Shown here piece by piece: positions 28,877-38,364 of a stretch of 64,000 nucleotides of DNA. Location: contig NZ_RXNW01000003.1 in the NCBI RefSeq assembly GCF_004283175.1, positions 186,001 through 250,000 on the forward strand, read 5' to 3'. Within the stretch, counting starts at the first letter, position 1. Each line of letters opens with the position of its first letter. The translations under genes and the position numbers were made by a program. This stretch comes from Legionella longbeachae (GTDB lineage: Bacteria > Pseudomonadota > Gammaproteobacteria > Legionellales > Legionellaceae). Below the pieces are notes generated by a model, which was not told where the DNA came from, did no database searches, and was given only the letters and a program-made list of their open reading frames with translations.

Positions 28877-29707
28877 TCAAGTTGGTAATGTTTGGGAAAT
28901 TTGTTCGATACGTTCTTCAGCATCGGTATAAATTTTTTTGAAAATATCAAAAAAATTGTCCATAGATAACTTTTCCAACGAATATGCAGTAACACCTTGT
29001 GGTGTGGTCACGCTTTCCCGTAATTGAGCAAACGAACGACCGGATTTTTTTGCTAACTCTGCAGCGCCAAATATGGATTCCAATGAAATTTTTTCTGCTA
29101 ACTCTGCAGAAATCCCTCTACTTATAGCGGCATTTTGTAAAGCTTCTAAAAACAGAAAAATATAGGCTGGTGCGCAACCAATAGGAGCTGTAAGCGTGTC
29201 TATCATGGACTCTTGATCTACCCAAAACGTGTATCCCACATTATTAAAAAGAGCTTCAATCATTAATTTTTGCTCAGCTGTGGTTGATGGACTGGCAAAT
29301 AAAGCTGATGTTCCTTTGCAGAATTCGCTAGGGGTGTTTGTCATGACTCGGATAACTCCTAGTTTGTTATTGTTAAGCCACCGAGAAATGCTTTCTATAT
29401 CTATAACGCCTGCTAAAGAAACAATTACAGGATTTTTATTTTGAATTATTGGGGCAATTTCCTGACAAACATCTTGCATAAATTGAGGTTTTACCGCGAG
29501 AATTATAATTTCAGTATCTTTAACTGCATTAATATTGCTTTTCGTAGATAAAGCATCTAATTCTTTAGCGAGTTGCTCCGATTTGCGGGTATTACGATTA
29601 CTTAGAGTGAGCAAGTTTGCTGGGTATCCGCTTTTAATAAGGCCACGTACAAAGGCGCTGCCTAAGTGGCCTGTGCCTATAATAGAAATAGATTTGTTTT
29701 TAATCAT
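28877..29707 (-). CDS. proC: pyrroline-5-carboxylate reductase
   Basis: A 276-residue enzyme performing the last step of proline synthesis with NAD(P)H. The N-terminal Rossmann motif is GTGHLGSAFVRGL, and the conserved C-terminal segment is visible in part as LRESVTTPQGVTAYSLEKL. AVKPQ and VIRVMTNTP are also typical. The length is normal. In many relatives proC sits beside yggS and yggT, but here those genes lie 14 kb away. Confidence 0.94.
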   Translation of the reverse strand: MIKNKSISIIGTGHLGSAFVRGLIKSGYPANLLTLSNRNTRKSEQLAKELDALSTKSNINAVKDTEIIILAVKPQFMQDVCQEIAPIIQNKNPVIVSLAGVIDIESISRWLNNNKLGVIRVMTNTPSEFCKGTSALFASPSTTAEQKLMIEALFNNVGYTFWVDQESMIDTLTAPIGCAPAYIFLFLEALQNAAISRGISAELAEKISLESIFGAAELAKKSGRSFAQLRESVTTPQGVTAYSLEKLSMDNFFDIFKKIYTDAEERIEQISQTLPT

Positions 29708-29815
29708 ATTGACCTAAAATTTTGTATTTTTGAAAAGATACAAGAGGAACACGTTGATGTCAAGATTTCATGGGTGTCAAAATAGAAACAATGGTGTTTC
29801 AGACCAGAAACTGTT

Positions 29816-29847
29816 TGGGGTTTACATTTGGAATAACATAAACCCCA
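29816..29847 (-). terminator. stem-loop behind pgi
   Basis: TGGGGTTTA at 29816-29824 pairs exactly with TAAACCCCA at 29839-29847 (9 bp, 14-base loop). It begins 13 bases beyond the pgi stop. There is no strong T tail on the minus strand, so termination is likely but not certain. Confidence 0.5.
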
Positions 29848-29859
29848 GCTGGTTAAGGC

Positions 29860-31311
29860 TTAGCTAATCCAATTATTTTGTCTTATTATTTCTTTTGAGC
29901 TTTCAACCCCAGGTTGATCAAATGAATTGATATTCCAGATTATCCCTTGTACAAAAATCTTATGTTCGTATAAAGAGATTAAAGAGCCTAATGTCTTTGG
30001 TGAGCAATCTGCCAAGGAAAGATGATTTACTGACATTTGTCCGGGAATGTTACTATGAGGATTATCAGTTGGGTTTCCTCCTTTGGTGAGTACTTCTTTA
30101 TGGGCAAGACAGATTTTGTTTATTACATCATCCTTGTAAGTCTGAACACTAATTAAATCAGTTGTTACTTTATGTGTGCCTTGGCATAAAAGTTGATAGT
30201 AACTATGTTGAGCTTGATTACCTAATCCCCCCCAAATAATAGGGCCAGTTGCGTAATCTACTCTTCGCCCTTGTTTATTAATCGATTTTCCATTGCTCTC
30301 CATATCAAGCTGCTGCAGATAAGAAATGAAATGTTGTAGATCTTGGGTATAAGTCATCAACAGCAAGTTATTAGTGTTTAAAAAATTAATATTCCATATG
30401 CCAAGTAATGCCAATAATACAGGTAGATTATTGGCAAAATTTGCTGAACGAAAATGTACATCCATTTCATGTGCACCATTAATGATTTCAGAAAAATGGT
30501 CGCAACCAATCGCAATACAGGAAATCAAATTAATCGCAGAGAAGAAAGAGTAACGTCCACCCACCCAATCCCATATAGGGATAATGGTGTTAAAACCCAT
30601 TTCTTGTGCTTTTTTCACATTGGCTGTAACTGCAATAAAGTGTTTTTCATGATGTTGCTGCAACTGCCCCCATTTCAATGCTTGTTGGTAATGAGCAAAA
30701 GTTTCTGGAGTTGTAAATGATTTTGAGGAAATAATAAAAAGCGTAGTTTCTGGATTAAGCTTTGCTGTAATGCGCTGAAAAACCTGAGGGTCTATGTCAG
30801 AAATAAAATGGAATCGCATTTGATCCGTTACTAAATCGCTGAGCGAATGAATACAAAAGAAGGGGCCAAGCATTGAACCACCAATACCAATGTTAATGAC
30901 ATCAGTGATCGGTTTTCCAGTATAACCAAGCCATTCTTTATTTCTGACTTTAGTCGAGATTTCATACATTTGCTTGCGGGCATTAATGACTTCAGGAACG
31001 ACATTTTTTTGATTAACCAATATTATTTCACTTTCTGGGACTCGAAGCGCTGTGTGTAAAGCAGGTCTATTTTCTGTATTGTTTATAGGTTTTCCACTCA
31101 GTAATGCATCTATATTTTCAGACAGCTGACATTCATTAGCAAGGTCAAAAAGGGCGTCCATAATTAAAGAACTTACTTGTTGCCCACTGTAATCAAGAGT
31201 AATATGAGCCGCAGATTTAGAGTAATTTTCAATTTCAACATTCCCTATACTGTCTCCTTTTGCAAGTTTCTCGAGCCTCTTCCAAGCCTTTTTTTGTGTG
31301 AGTTGTTCCAT
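29860..31311 (-). CDS. pgi: glucose-6-phosphate isomerase
   Basis: A 483-residue enzyme interconverting glucose 6-phosphate and fructose 6-phosphate. The signature DWVGGRYSFFSAINL is present, with NIGIGGSMLGP, FIISSKSFTTPET and the C-terminal GGNPTDNPHSN region. The frame stays open to 31377, but AGGAAAG just upstream of the ATG at 31311 marks the likely start. It follows galU after 25 bases, giving a galU-pgi unit for sugar-nucleotide supply. Confidence 0.94.
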   Translation of the reverse strand: MEQLTQKKAWKRLEKLAKGDSIGNVEIENYSKSAAHITLDYSGQQVSSLIMDALFDLANECQLSENIDALLSGKPINNTENRPALHTALRVPESEIILVNQKNVVPEVINARKQMYEISTKVRNKEWLGYTGKPITDVINIGIGGSMLGPFFCIHSLSDLVTDQMRFHFISDIDPQVFQRITAKLNPETTLFIISSKSFTTPETFAHYQQALKWGQLQQHHEKHFIAVTANVKKAQEMGFNTIIPIWDWVGGRYSFFSAINLISCIAIGCDHFSEIINGAHEMDVHFRSANFANNLPVLLALLGIWNINFLNTNNLLLMTYTQDLQHFISYLQQLDMESNGKSINKQGRRVDYATGPIIWGGLGNQAQHSYYQLLCQGTHKVTTDLISVQTYKDDVINKICLAHKEVLTKGGNPTDNPHSNIPGQMSVNHLSLADCSPKTLGSLISLYEHKIFVQGIIWNINSFDQPGVESSKEIIRQNNWIS

Positions 31312-31336
31312 AACTTTCCTATTTAAAATTAATTGA

Positions 31337-32227
31337 TTATTCTGTTGTAAGCCATTTGGAAAAACTTTCACCTTCAATTGGATGTATTTTTCCTAAATCT
31401 ACGTTCGCTTTTAAAAATCCAAGTACGCTACCACAATCATAACGCTTTCCCTCATACAGACATGCTAAAACTGATTCGTTTTGGAGCAGGGCATTGATTG
31501 CATCAGTCAGTTGAATTTCTTTATGCTCTTTATGAGGTAATGCCCTGATTTTATCAAAAATAGCTGGTGTAAGAACATAGCGCCCCACTATAGCTGTATT
31601 TGATGAAACTTGATCTGGCTTCGGTTTTTCTACTAAATGGTGTACATTTAAAATGTTATTATTCCACGGGACACCTTGAATAATTCCATAACATTCGGTT
31701 AATTCTTTTGGTACATTTTCTACTGCTATAATACTATGACCGTATGTTTCGTATAATTGGATCAACTGTTTAATAACCGGTATTTGTCCAGTCATTAAAT
31801 CATCAGCCAGAATTACTGCAAATGCATCATTACCTACAATTTTCTCGGCACATAAAACGGCATGCCCCAGTCCAAGCGGTTTTGCCTGACGGACATAAAA
31901 ACACTCCATATCCGAAGGAGTAACGGATTGAACTATAGATAAGAGTTCATTTTTATCATGGTTTCTTAGCTCATTTTCCAATTGATAGGCGAGATCAAAA
32001 TGATCTTCAATGGCTGTTTTGTTATGGCAAGTGACAAAAATCATTTCTCGTATGCCAGCATCATAAGCTTCTTCAACAGCATATTGAATTAAGGGTTTAT
32101 TAACTACAGTTAACATTTCTTTAGGTGCTGCTTTTGTTGCGGGTAAAAATCGCGTTCCTAAACCCGCCACAGGAAATACAGCCTTTCTTACGGAAGAAAA
32201 TGTCGCATTCATTGTTAATTCATCCAT
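31337..32227 (-). CDS. galU: UTP-glucose-1-phosphate uridylyltransferase
   Basis: A 296-residue enzyme making UDP-glucose for lipopolysaccharide and other glycans. The nucleotidyltransferase motif GLGTRFLPATKAAPKEM lies near residues 22-38, with ADDLM, a VEKP motif and GKRYDCGSVLGFLKANV. A second ATG at 32212 is a possible start because GGATG precedes it; the 32227 start has no clear ribosome site. It is transcribed with pgi. Confidence 0.94.
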   Translation of the reverse strand: MDELTMNATFSSVRKAVFPVAGLGTRFLPATKAAPKEMLTVVNKPLIQYAVEEAYDAGIREMIFVTCHNKTAIEDHFDLAYQLENELRNHDKNELLSIVQSVTPSDMECFYVRQAKPLGLGHAVLCAEKIVGNDAFAVILADDLMTGQIPVIKQLIQLYETYGHSIIAVENVPKELTECYGIIQGVPWNNNILNVHHLVEKPKPDQVSSNTAIVGRYVLTPAIFDKIRALPHKEHKEIQLTDAINALLQNESVLACLYEGKRYDCGSVLGFLKANVDLGKIHPIEGESFSKWLTTE

Positions 32228-32327
32228 TCAATAACAATTGTTTAAGTATGCACTGAAAATCATTTGATTTATATACTTTTTGCAAGACAATTAGTGCTAT
32301 AGTTTTTTTAAGAGAAGGTTGTTTTAG

Positions 32328-33341
32328 ATGTATTCATTAGATTGGTCACGAGTTAATGGCTTGCCTAAGTCCATAGCAGTTTTTAAAAATACTCCCGAAG
32401 ATTTTCAAGTGAATGAGTTTTTCGATAGTCCATTTACTGGCCAAGGAGAACATATTCTGCTTAAAATTGAAAAAAGAGGTCTGACAACAGAGGAAGTTGT
32501 TAAATCATTAGCAAAATTAGTTCATAAGCCAATAAAATCAATTGGTTATGCTGGATTAAAGGACAGGCAGGCACTAGCGACACAATGGTTAAGTGTTCAT
32601 GCCCCAGGAGAAATCATTCCAGGAATTGAGCACTATGCTGCTCCAGGCTGGCGAGTTTTAGAATGTACTCGCCATCATAAAAAATTAAGACCGGGTTTTT
32701 TAACGGGTAATCAATTTATTATACATTTGCGTGAAGTATCGCATTTAGAAGACATAGTGCAGCGTATCGGGCAGATTAAAGAGTTTGGAGTTCCAAATTA
32801 TTTTGGTGAGCAACGATTTGGTCGAGAAGCTGGAAATTTATCTAAAGCTGAAGAAATGTTGGTGCATGGCCGTAAAGTTAAGGATAGATTTTTAAAGGGT
32901 ATATATAGTTCTGCTGCCCGTTCATGGCTTTATAATTTAATTTTATCGCAACGTGTCATAGAGCGTTGTTGGAATACACCTCTTCCTGGTGATGTAATGC
33001 AGCTTAGTGGATCCAATAGTATTTTTGTTATTGATGAGGCTAGTGAGGAGCTGTTGCAAAGGATCAAAGATAAAGATATTTCCCCGGCGAGCCCTTTACC
33101 AGGAATAAGCAAAAATAAAGTAAAGGGCAAGGCTCTGGAATTAATAAATAAAATTTATGCCAATTGGCAACCATGGTTGAATGGTTTAGAGCTTTTTGGA
33201 GCAGAGGAAGCTTGGCGTGCAAATATTCTGCATGTGGAACAACTTAAATGCATTATTCACAACAATGTAGTAGAGTTGTCCTTTATTCTTCCTGCCGGCG
33301 CTTATGCAACAGCCGTATTACGAGAATTATGTCGTTATTAA
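32328..33341 (+). CDS. truD: tRNA pseudouridine synthase D
   Basis: A 337-residue enzyme that makes pseudouridine 13 in tRNA-Glu. The catalytic Asp is D79 in [15 protein letters not shown], and the family motif [15 protein letters not shown] is intact. The TRUD insertion domain follows around residues 155-300. GAGAAGG lies upstream of the ATG. It is divergent from galU and convergent with the broken diguanylate cyclase. Confidence 0.95.
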   Translation: MYSLDWSRVNGLPKSIAVFKNTPEDFQVNEFFDSPFTGQGEHILLKIEKRGLTTEEVVKSLAKLVHKPIKSIGYAGLKDRQALATQWLSVHAPGEIIPGIEHYAAPGWRVLECTRHHKKLRPGFLTGNQFIIHLREVSHLEDIVQRIGQIKEFGVPNYFGEQRFGREAGNLSKAEEMLVHGRKVKDRFLKGIYSSAARSWLYNLILSQRVIERCWNTPLPGDVMQLSGSNSIFVIDEASEELLQRIKDKDISPASPLPGISKNKVKGKALELINKIYANWQPWLNGLELFGAEEAWRANILHVEQLKCIIHNNVVELSFILPAGAYATAVLRELCRY

Positions 33342-33378
33342 GAGAGCATTTATACGAGAGCTTTTTTTAAATAAAAAC

Positions 33379-33416
33379 AGCTCGATATAAAAATCACGTT
33401 ATTTTTATATCGAGCT
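33379..33416. terminator. perfect 16-bp bidirectional stem-loop
   Basis: AGCTCGATATAAAAAT at 33379-33394 pairs exactly with 33401-33416 around the loop CACGTT. It lies between the convergent truD and the diguanylate cyclase pseudogene. The A/T runs inside the stem would give a T-rich tail in either direction, so it probably ends both transcripts. A related stem lies at 41005-41050. Confidence 0.65.
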
Positions 33417-33420
33417 AACT

Positions 33421-34520
33421 TTAATCTAACCCTATGACCTCTACTGTATTTTTACCTTTATTTTTTGCCTTATACAAAGCATCATCAGCGAAAGTAATGA
33501 GTTTTTCAATTTGAAGACTATAATTTGATTTTATCCATGCGACTCCCATACTTAAAGTTATTTTGTCCATAATAACTTCTTCTTGAGGTTTATTTTGATT
33601 GAATTTATTAATGAACGAATTACAGACAGCCAAAGATTTTTGAACTGATTGATTGAAGATAATTACTGAAAACTCATCTCCTCCAATGCGACAAATGAAG
33701 TCATTAGAACGGCGAAAAGTACTCTTTAATAATTCAGCGATGAAAATTAAAAAATGATCACCATAAGGGTGTCCTAAATTATCATTAATTAATTTAAAAT
33801 TATCTACGTCAATTGATATCAAAACGAATGAATAATGATTACGCTGTGCTATACCCCATTCTGTTTTTAAAATTGATTCAAAATAACGCCTGTTGTCTAG
33901 GCCTGTTAAGGAGTCTGTTAGGGACAATTGATGTAAATCATCAATTAATACTTGCTTTTCTCTTGATAACCTAAAAACCCGTTTTAACAATAAATTATTA
34001 ATTTTTGCAGATATGACAAGCATGAGTACAAAAAGTAAAAACATAGTTGCCAGTATGACTCTATCTGATTCAAATGTTAAATAGTTATAGGTAATTACAG
34101 GTAAAAATATAGGCAATATATAGGTATAGTAAGCCGGTAGATAAACTGATAATGAGGCAATTGCTCTGGCAATCATTCCACCTCATACCAAAATAATAAT
34201 AAATTCTTGAAGGATGGAAATGCCATGTAACATAAGTAAATAACCAGATCCCCAAATAGTTCCCATAATAAAAGTCAAGAGAACAAAAACTGTTAAAATC
34301 TTAGGAGTCGCATACAAATGTTTTATTAAGACATAGTGACAAAAAAACCACCGGATAATGCTGTTTGCGATAATCAATAAAATCCAAATAATTAATTGAG
34401 GGGATGCTTTTTTTTTAGAAGATCTAAAGTCAGTAACAAAGCCAAAATTGTATTAAAAGGTATAGACCGGAGAGCTCCTTCAAACAGAAATATCATTTCT
34501 TCTTCATAAGAGAAAGGCAA
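33421..34520 (-). pseudogene. membrane-anchored diguanylate cyclase broken by a frameshift and a stop
   Basis: The C-terminal piece (33421-34176, 251 codons) is a full GGDEF domain with an intact GGDEF (33670-33684) and an RxxD inhibitory site five residues before it, so it looks competent to make cyclic di-GMP. The N-terminal membrane part is split. A TGA at 34183-34185 interrupts the frame just before GGMIARAIASLS, which continues the membrane domain in the same frame. Further upstream a run of nine A (T at 34408-34416) shifts the frame; reading across it joins LLLTLDLLKKK to ASPQLIIWILL. The first piece may start at TTG 34520 or ATG 34496. Translation might restart at 34176, which would leave a truncated protein. 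Confidence 0.75.
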
Positions 34521-34684
34521 TTTGAATCCCTAGATTTCAATCTCTTGTAAATTGAGTACAGCGTATGAAAAATAGAGGGAGTCCGACAGGAAGGTTCGGC
34601 AAATTCTACTTTGGCAAAAAATTTATCCCTAACAGCAATGGGAGGCCTTAGTTAATAATATACAAATGCCTTAAGCTTCTTTTT

Positions 34685-36499
34685 TTATTCAGTATGTTCG
34701 TTGCATGCGTTGAGGAACTGGCTTCCATAACGCGCTAGTTTATGTTGCCCAACACCAGGTACCGTGAGTAATTGTTCCATATTTTGAGGTTTTATTTCAG
34801 TCATTGCATGTAGGGTTGCATCGCTAAAAATCATAAAAGGTGGTTTGTTCTCTTCGTCAGCAAGCTTACGTCTTAAAACACGTAGCATTTCAAATAAAGG
34901 ACTCTGTGTAGATTGGAGTGATCGTCGCTCCTTGTTTTTCTTTTTATCAGGTTTAGGCTCCATATTAGGCAAAGTTAAAAAAATCTTTTCCTCACCTTTT
35001 AGCAATGGAATGGCCTTAGCTGTTAGTTTCAGCACATTAAAATGATCCATGTCTTGTATACAATACTCTTTATGAATAAGTTGCCAGGCAAGTTGTTTCC
35101 AATAATAGATGGATTTGTCCTTGCCAATGCTGAAAGTGCTTAGTTGTTCATGACCGTACTGTTTTATTTTATCGGACGTACTACCACGTAATACATCTAT
35201 GGTGTGCATTAATCCATAATTTTGTCGTAATCGATAAATACAGGATAAAAATTTTTGTGCATCTTCGGTTGCATCCGTGGTTACAGGTGGATTATCACAG
35301 ACATCACAATAGTCGCATTTTGTCTCAAAGGACTCATCAAAATAACGTAACAAAATTTGACGACGACAATGCGATGCTTCGGCAAAAGCGAGCATATGAT
35401 TTAGTTTATTGGTTTCGACAAATCGCTGCTCTTCAAGTGGGCTATTTACAATCCAAGAGCGAAGCCGGGCACTATCTGCTGCATCATAAAGCAAAAGCGC
35501 CTGGGCGGGTAATCCATCTCTTCCAGCACGGCCAGTTTCTTGATAATAAGCTTCGATATTTTTAGGTAAATCATAATGTACTACATAACGGACATTTGGT
35601 TTATCAATCCCCATTCCAAAGGCGATTGTAGCAACTACAATGTCGATACGATCGTATCTAAACAAAGTTTGCACCTCTTTACGTTCGGCATGAGAAAGCC
35701 CGGCGTGATAAGCACGCGCCTTGAAACCCATTTTTTGTAATTTTTCGACTGTATTTTCTACACTGTTACGTGTTCCACAATAAATAATTCCTGATTGCTG
35801 CTCTACGGAACTTAAAAACTGATTTAATTGCTTTAACGCATGAGTCTTGGGCACTACTTTATAATGAATATTAGGGCGATTGAATGAAGCGATGTATTTA
35901 TTGGGTATGTAGTTAAGTTTGGCTACAATGTCCTGGCGAGTTTGTCGATCTGCGGTTGCAGTTAAAGCAACAATGGGAACAGCAGGAAAGTGAGTTTTTA
36001 ATACACCTAAAGCGGCGTATTCAGGACGAAAATCATGTCCCCATTGGGAGATACAATGTGCTTCGTCTATTGCAAATAGAGCGATATTACACTCCTTTAA
36101 CCGATCTAAAAAAGATATGTTTATAAGACGTTCAGGGGCAATGTATAGCAAGTCTAACTCACCATGATGTAGCTGAATTAATACATTTTTTGCTTCGATA
36201 CTGGTTAAGGAAGAATTGTAGTAAGCAGCACGGATTCCCTGTAATCTTAGTGCAGTTACTTGATCTTCCATGAGTGCAATTAATGGGGAAACAACGATAC
36301 CAACACCTGGTCTTATCAGTGCAGGTATTTGATAACATAAAGATTTTCCCCCGCCAGTAGGCATTAAAACGAGAACATCATTACCAGCAATGACATCTTT
36401 AATAATATCCTCTTGAGGGGGACGAAAGGAGTCAAAACCAAAATACTCTTTGAGTACTGATAAAGTATTACGAGAAATGGGGGCTACAATAGTTTCCAT
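34685..36499 (-). CDS. recQ: ATP-dependent DNA helicase RecQ
   Basis: A 604-residue 3'-to-5' helicase of the RecF recombination pathway. Walker A PTGGGKS lies at 47-53 and DEAH at 145-148, followed by CISQWGHDFRPEY. Motif VI appears as YYQETGRAGRDG. The RecQ zinc-binding Cys cluster (CRRQILLRYF ... CDYCDVC) lies near 380-405, with a winged helix and an HRDC domain (about 530-604) after it. The length is typical. Confidence 0.95.
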   Translation of the reverse strand: METIVAPISRNTLSVLKEYFGFDSFRPPQEDIIKDVIAGNDVLVLMPTGGGKSLCYQIPALIRPGVGIVVSPLIALMEDQVTALRLQGIRAAYYNSSLTSIEAKNVLIQLHHGELDLLYIAPERLINISFLDRLKECNIALFAIDEAHCISQWGHDFRPEYAALGVLKTHFPAVPIVALTATADRQTRQDIVAKLNYIPNKYIASFNRPNIHYKVVPKTHALKQLNQFLSSVEQQSGIIYCGTRNSVENTVEKLQKMGFKARAYHAGLSHAERKEVQTLFRYDRIDIVVATIAFGMGIDKPNVRYVVHYDLPKNIEAYYQETGRAGRDGLPAQALLLYDAADSARLRSWIVNSPLEEQRFVETNKLNHMLAFAEASHCRRQILLRYFDESFETKCDYCDVCDNPPVTTDATEDAQKFLSCIYRLRQNYGLMHTIDVLRGSTSDKIKQYGHEQLSTFSIGKDKSIYYWKQLAWQLIHKEYCIQDMDHFNVLKLTAKAIPLLKGEEKIFLTLPNMEPKPDKKKNKERRSLQSTQSPLFEMLRVLRRKLADEENKPPFMIFSDATLHAMTEIKPQNMEQLLTVPGVGQHKLARYGSQFLNACNEHTE

Positions 36500-36567
36500 G
36501 TGCTTATTCTTATTTTTTTCTTACAAGCGCCAAAGAAGTACAACGACATATTTTGCGCAGTATATCA

Positions 36568-37122
36568 TCATGGTTTGGAAATAAAAGCACTCCCTTTTAT
36601 ATAAAAACGAAGTAATTTTTCTGCCCAATCTTTTGCATAATGGACACCAATCCTTGATTTTTCAACAATTGTAAAAGTTTGAGGGGCACCTGAATCAGCA
36701 ATATAAAAAGTATCACTCGTTAGATCATGTTGGTTTAAATTGTTATCAATATGCATTGCTTTTGATAACAACCCGGGGCCTTGTGTTTTTCCCTGGATGT
36801 TTTTAATGGGTTCGATGGCACGTAGTAATATTGCTGAGCCTGTGCCTTCGGTTTCGGTAACTACATTCGTGCAATAATACATCCCATAAATCAAATAAAC
36901 ATATGCATAGCCTGCGGGACCAAACATCACTTTTGTTCTTGGGGTAATACCCTTGGAGGAATGGCAAGCCAGATCATGTTGTCCCAAATAAGCCTCGACT
37001 TCGACAATTTTTCCTATATATTCTATTCCATCTATATTATGAATTAGGTATTTGCCTAGAAGAGCTTTGGCTACAATAATTGTGTCGCGCTCATAAAATG
37101 TTCTGGGTAATTTTTGGAACAT
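36568..37122 (-). CDS. 3-methyladenine DNA glycosylase, AAG/MPG type
   Basis: A 184-residue base-excision enzyme of the AAG fold that removes alkylated purines. LGKYLIH, the catalytic Glu in KIVEVEAYLG, DLACHSSKG, TPRTKVMFGPAGYAYVY and GPGLLSKAM are all present. The frame runs on to 37218, but MFQKLPRTFYERDT at 37122 is the normal family N-terminus and GAAAG lies before it. The longer version would overlap the divergent acyl-CoA dehydrogenase start. Confidence 0.92.
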   Translation of the reverse strand: MFQKLPRTFYERDTIIVAKALLGKYLIHNIDGIEYIGKIVEVEAYLGQHDLACHSSKGITPRTKVMFGPAGYAYVYLIYGMYYCTNVVTETEGTGSAILLRAIEPIKNIQGKTQGPGLLSKAMHIDNNLNQHDLTSDTFYIADSGAPQTFTIVEKSRIGVHYAKDWAEKLLRFYIKGSAFISKP

Positions 37123-37191
37123 ATATCTTTCACGGATGATGAAAATTCGCAATAATAGTATATATGAAACCACTTTTCTAAGGATAGTTTT

Positions 37192-38346
37192 ATGGATTTT
37201 AAATTCACGGCCGAGCATTTGGCTTTTCGGGAGATGGCGGCTGATTTTGCTCGTGAGAAATTAGCGCCTATGGCAGATAATTGGGATGAGCATGATTATT
37301 TTCCCATTGCGGTTTTACGTGAAGCAGCAGCTTTAGGAATGGCAGGAATGATGGCGCGGGAGGATATTGGTGGAGCGCAATTAACACGATTGGATTCTGC
37401 TTTATTGTTTGAACAATTGGCAACAGGTTGTATCAGCACGAGTGCTTATCTTTCGATTCATAATATGGTTACGTCTCTAGTGGATCGATATGCCCATTCT
37501 GAATTACGAACTCAATGGGGACCCAAATTAACCTCAATGGAAGTATTAGCCAGCTATTGCTTGACTGAACCTGAATCAGGTTCAGATGCTGCTTCTTTAA
37601 AAACTAAAGCAGTGAAGGATGGGGATTATTACGTTCTTAATGGTTCAAAGGCGTTTATTTCGGGTGGTTCGGTGAGTGATGTATATTTATGTATGGTCCG
37701 AACTGGTGATGAATCGCATCACGGAATAAGCTGTTTGCTTATTGAAAAAGATACTCCAGGTTTGAGTTTCGGCAAATTAGAGAAAAAAATGGGTTGGCGC
37801 AGTCAACCTACGTGCATTGTTTATTTTGAGAATTGCCGTATACCAATTGCTAACCGAGTTGGTGATGAAGGCATGGGATTCAAAATTGCACTCAATGCAT
37901 TAAATGGAGGTCGAATTAATATCGCATCCTGTTCTTTGGGAGGTGCTCTTGCTTGTTTGCGATTAACTCAGGCATACATGCATGAGCGTAAACAATTTGG
38001 AAAACCTCTTTCGGAAATGCAGGCATTGCGTTTTTATTTTGCAGATATGCTTACTGATTACGAGGCAGCACGATTAATGGTTTATCGGGCGGCAAATGCT
38101 ATGGACAAAAATGAGCCTAATGTCCCAATGTATTGCGCTATGGCTAAGCGTTTTGCTACGGATGTTGCATTTCGTATTAGTGATAAAGCGATGCAAATAC
38201 ATGGTGGTTATGGCTATTTACGTGATTATCAGATTGAGCGAATCTTTAGGGATTTACGAGTTCATCAAATTCTTGAAGGCACTAATGAAATTATGCGGGA
38301 AATTGTAGCTAAAGCGACTTTAGACGAGGAGCACTTTTTGTGCTAA
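37192..38346 (+). CDS. acyl-CoA dehydrogenase, probably isobutyryl-CoA/short-branched-chain
   Basis: A 384-residue flavoenzyme that oxidises acyl-CoA thioesters and passes electrons to EtfAB. YCLTEPESGSDAASLKTKA and the C-terminal IHGGYGYLRDYQIERIFRD are family signatures, and the catalytic Glu is in LEGTNEI near residue 364. Substrate choice is inferred from the two genes behind it (enoyl-CoA hydratase and a 3-hydroxyisobutyryl-CoA hydrolase type), which together fit valine breakdown. A sequence comparison would be needed to separate this from butyryl-CoA dehydrogenase. Confidence 0.9.
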   Translation: MDFKFTAEHLAFREMAADFAREKLAPMADNWDEHDYFPIAVLREAAALGMAGMMAREDIGGAQLTRLDSALLFEQLATGCISTSAYLSIHNMVTSLVDRYAHSELRTQWGPKLTSMEVLASYCLTEPESGSDAASLKTKAVKDGDYYVLNGSKAFISGGSVSDVYLCMVRTGDESHHGISCLLIEKDTPGLSFGKLEKKMGWRSQPTCIVYFENCRIPIANRVGDEGMGFKIALNALNGGRINIASCSLGGALACLRLTQAYMHERKQFGKPLSEMQALRFYFADMLTDYEAARLMVYRAANAMDKNEPNVPMYCAMAKRFATDVAFRISDKAMQIHGGYGYLRDYQIERIFRDLRVHQILEGTNEIMREIVAKATLDEEHFLC

Positions 38347-38364
38347 TAAGAAAGGAGTGAATTT

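Noticed and set aside
28738-28995. 85-codon minus-strand frame overlapping the proC end
   Set aside because: It is out of frame with proC, has no ribosome site and covers the proC coding end; it is a shadow of proC.
34183-34377. 64-codon piece as a separate small gene
   Set aside because: It is the same reading frame as the GGDEF gene, broken by one TGA, and continues the membrane domain; it is better read as part of one broken gene.
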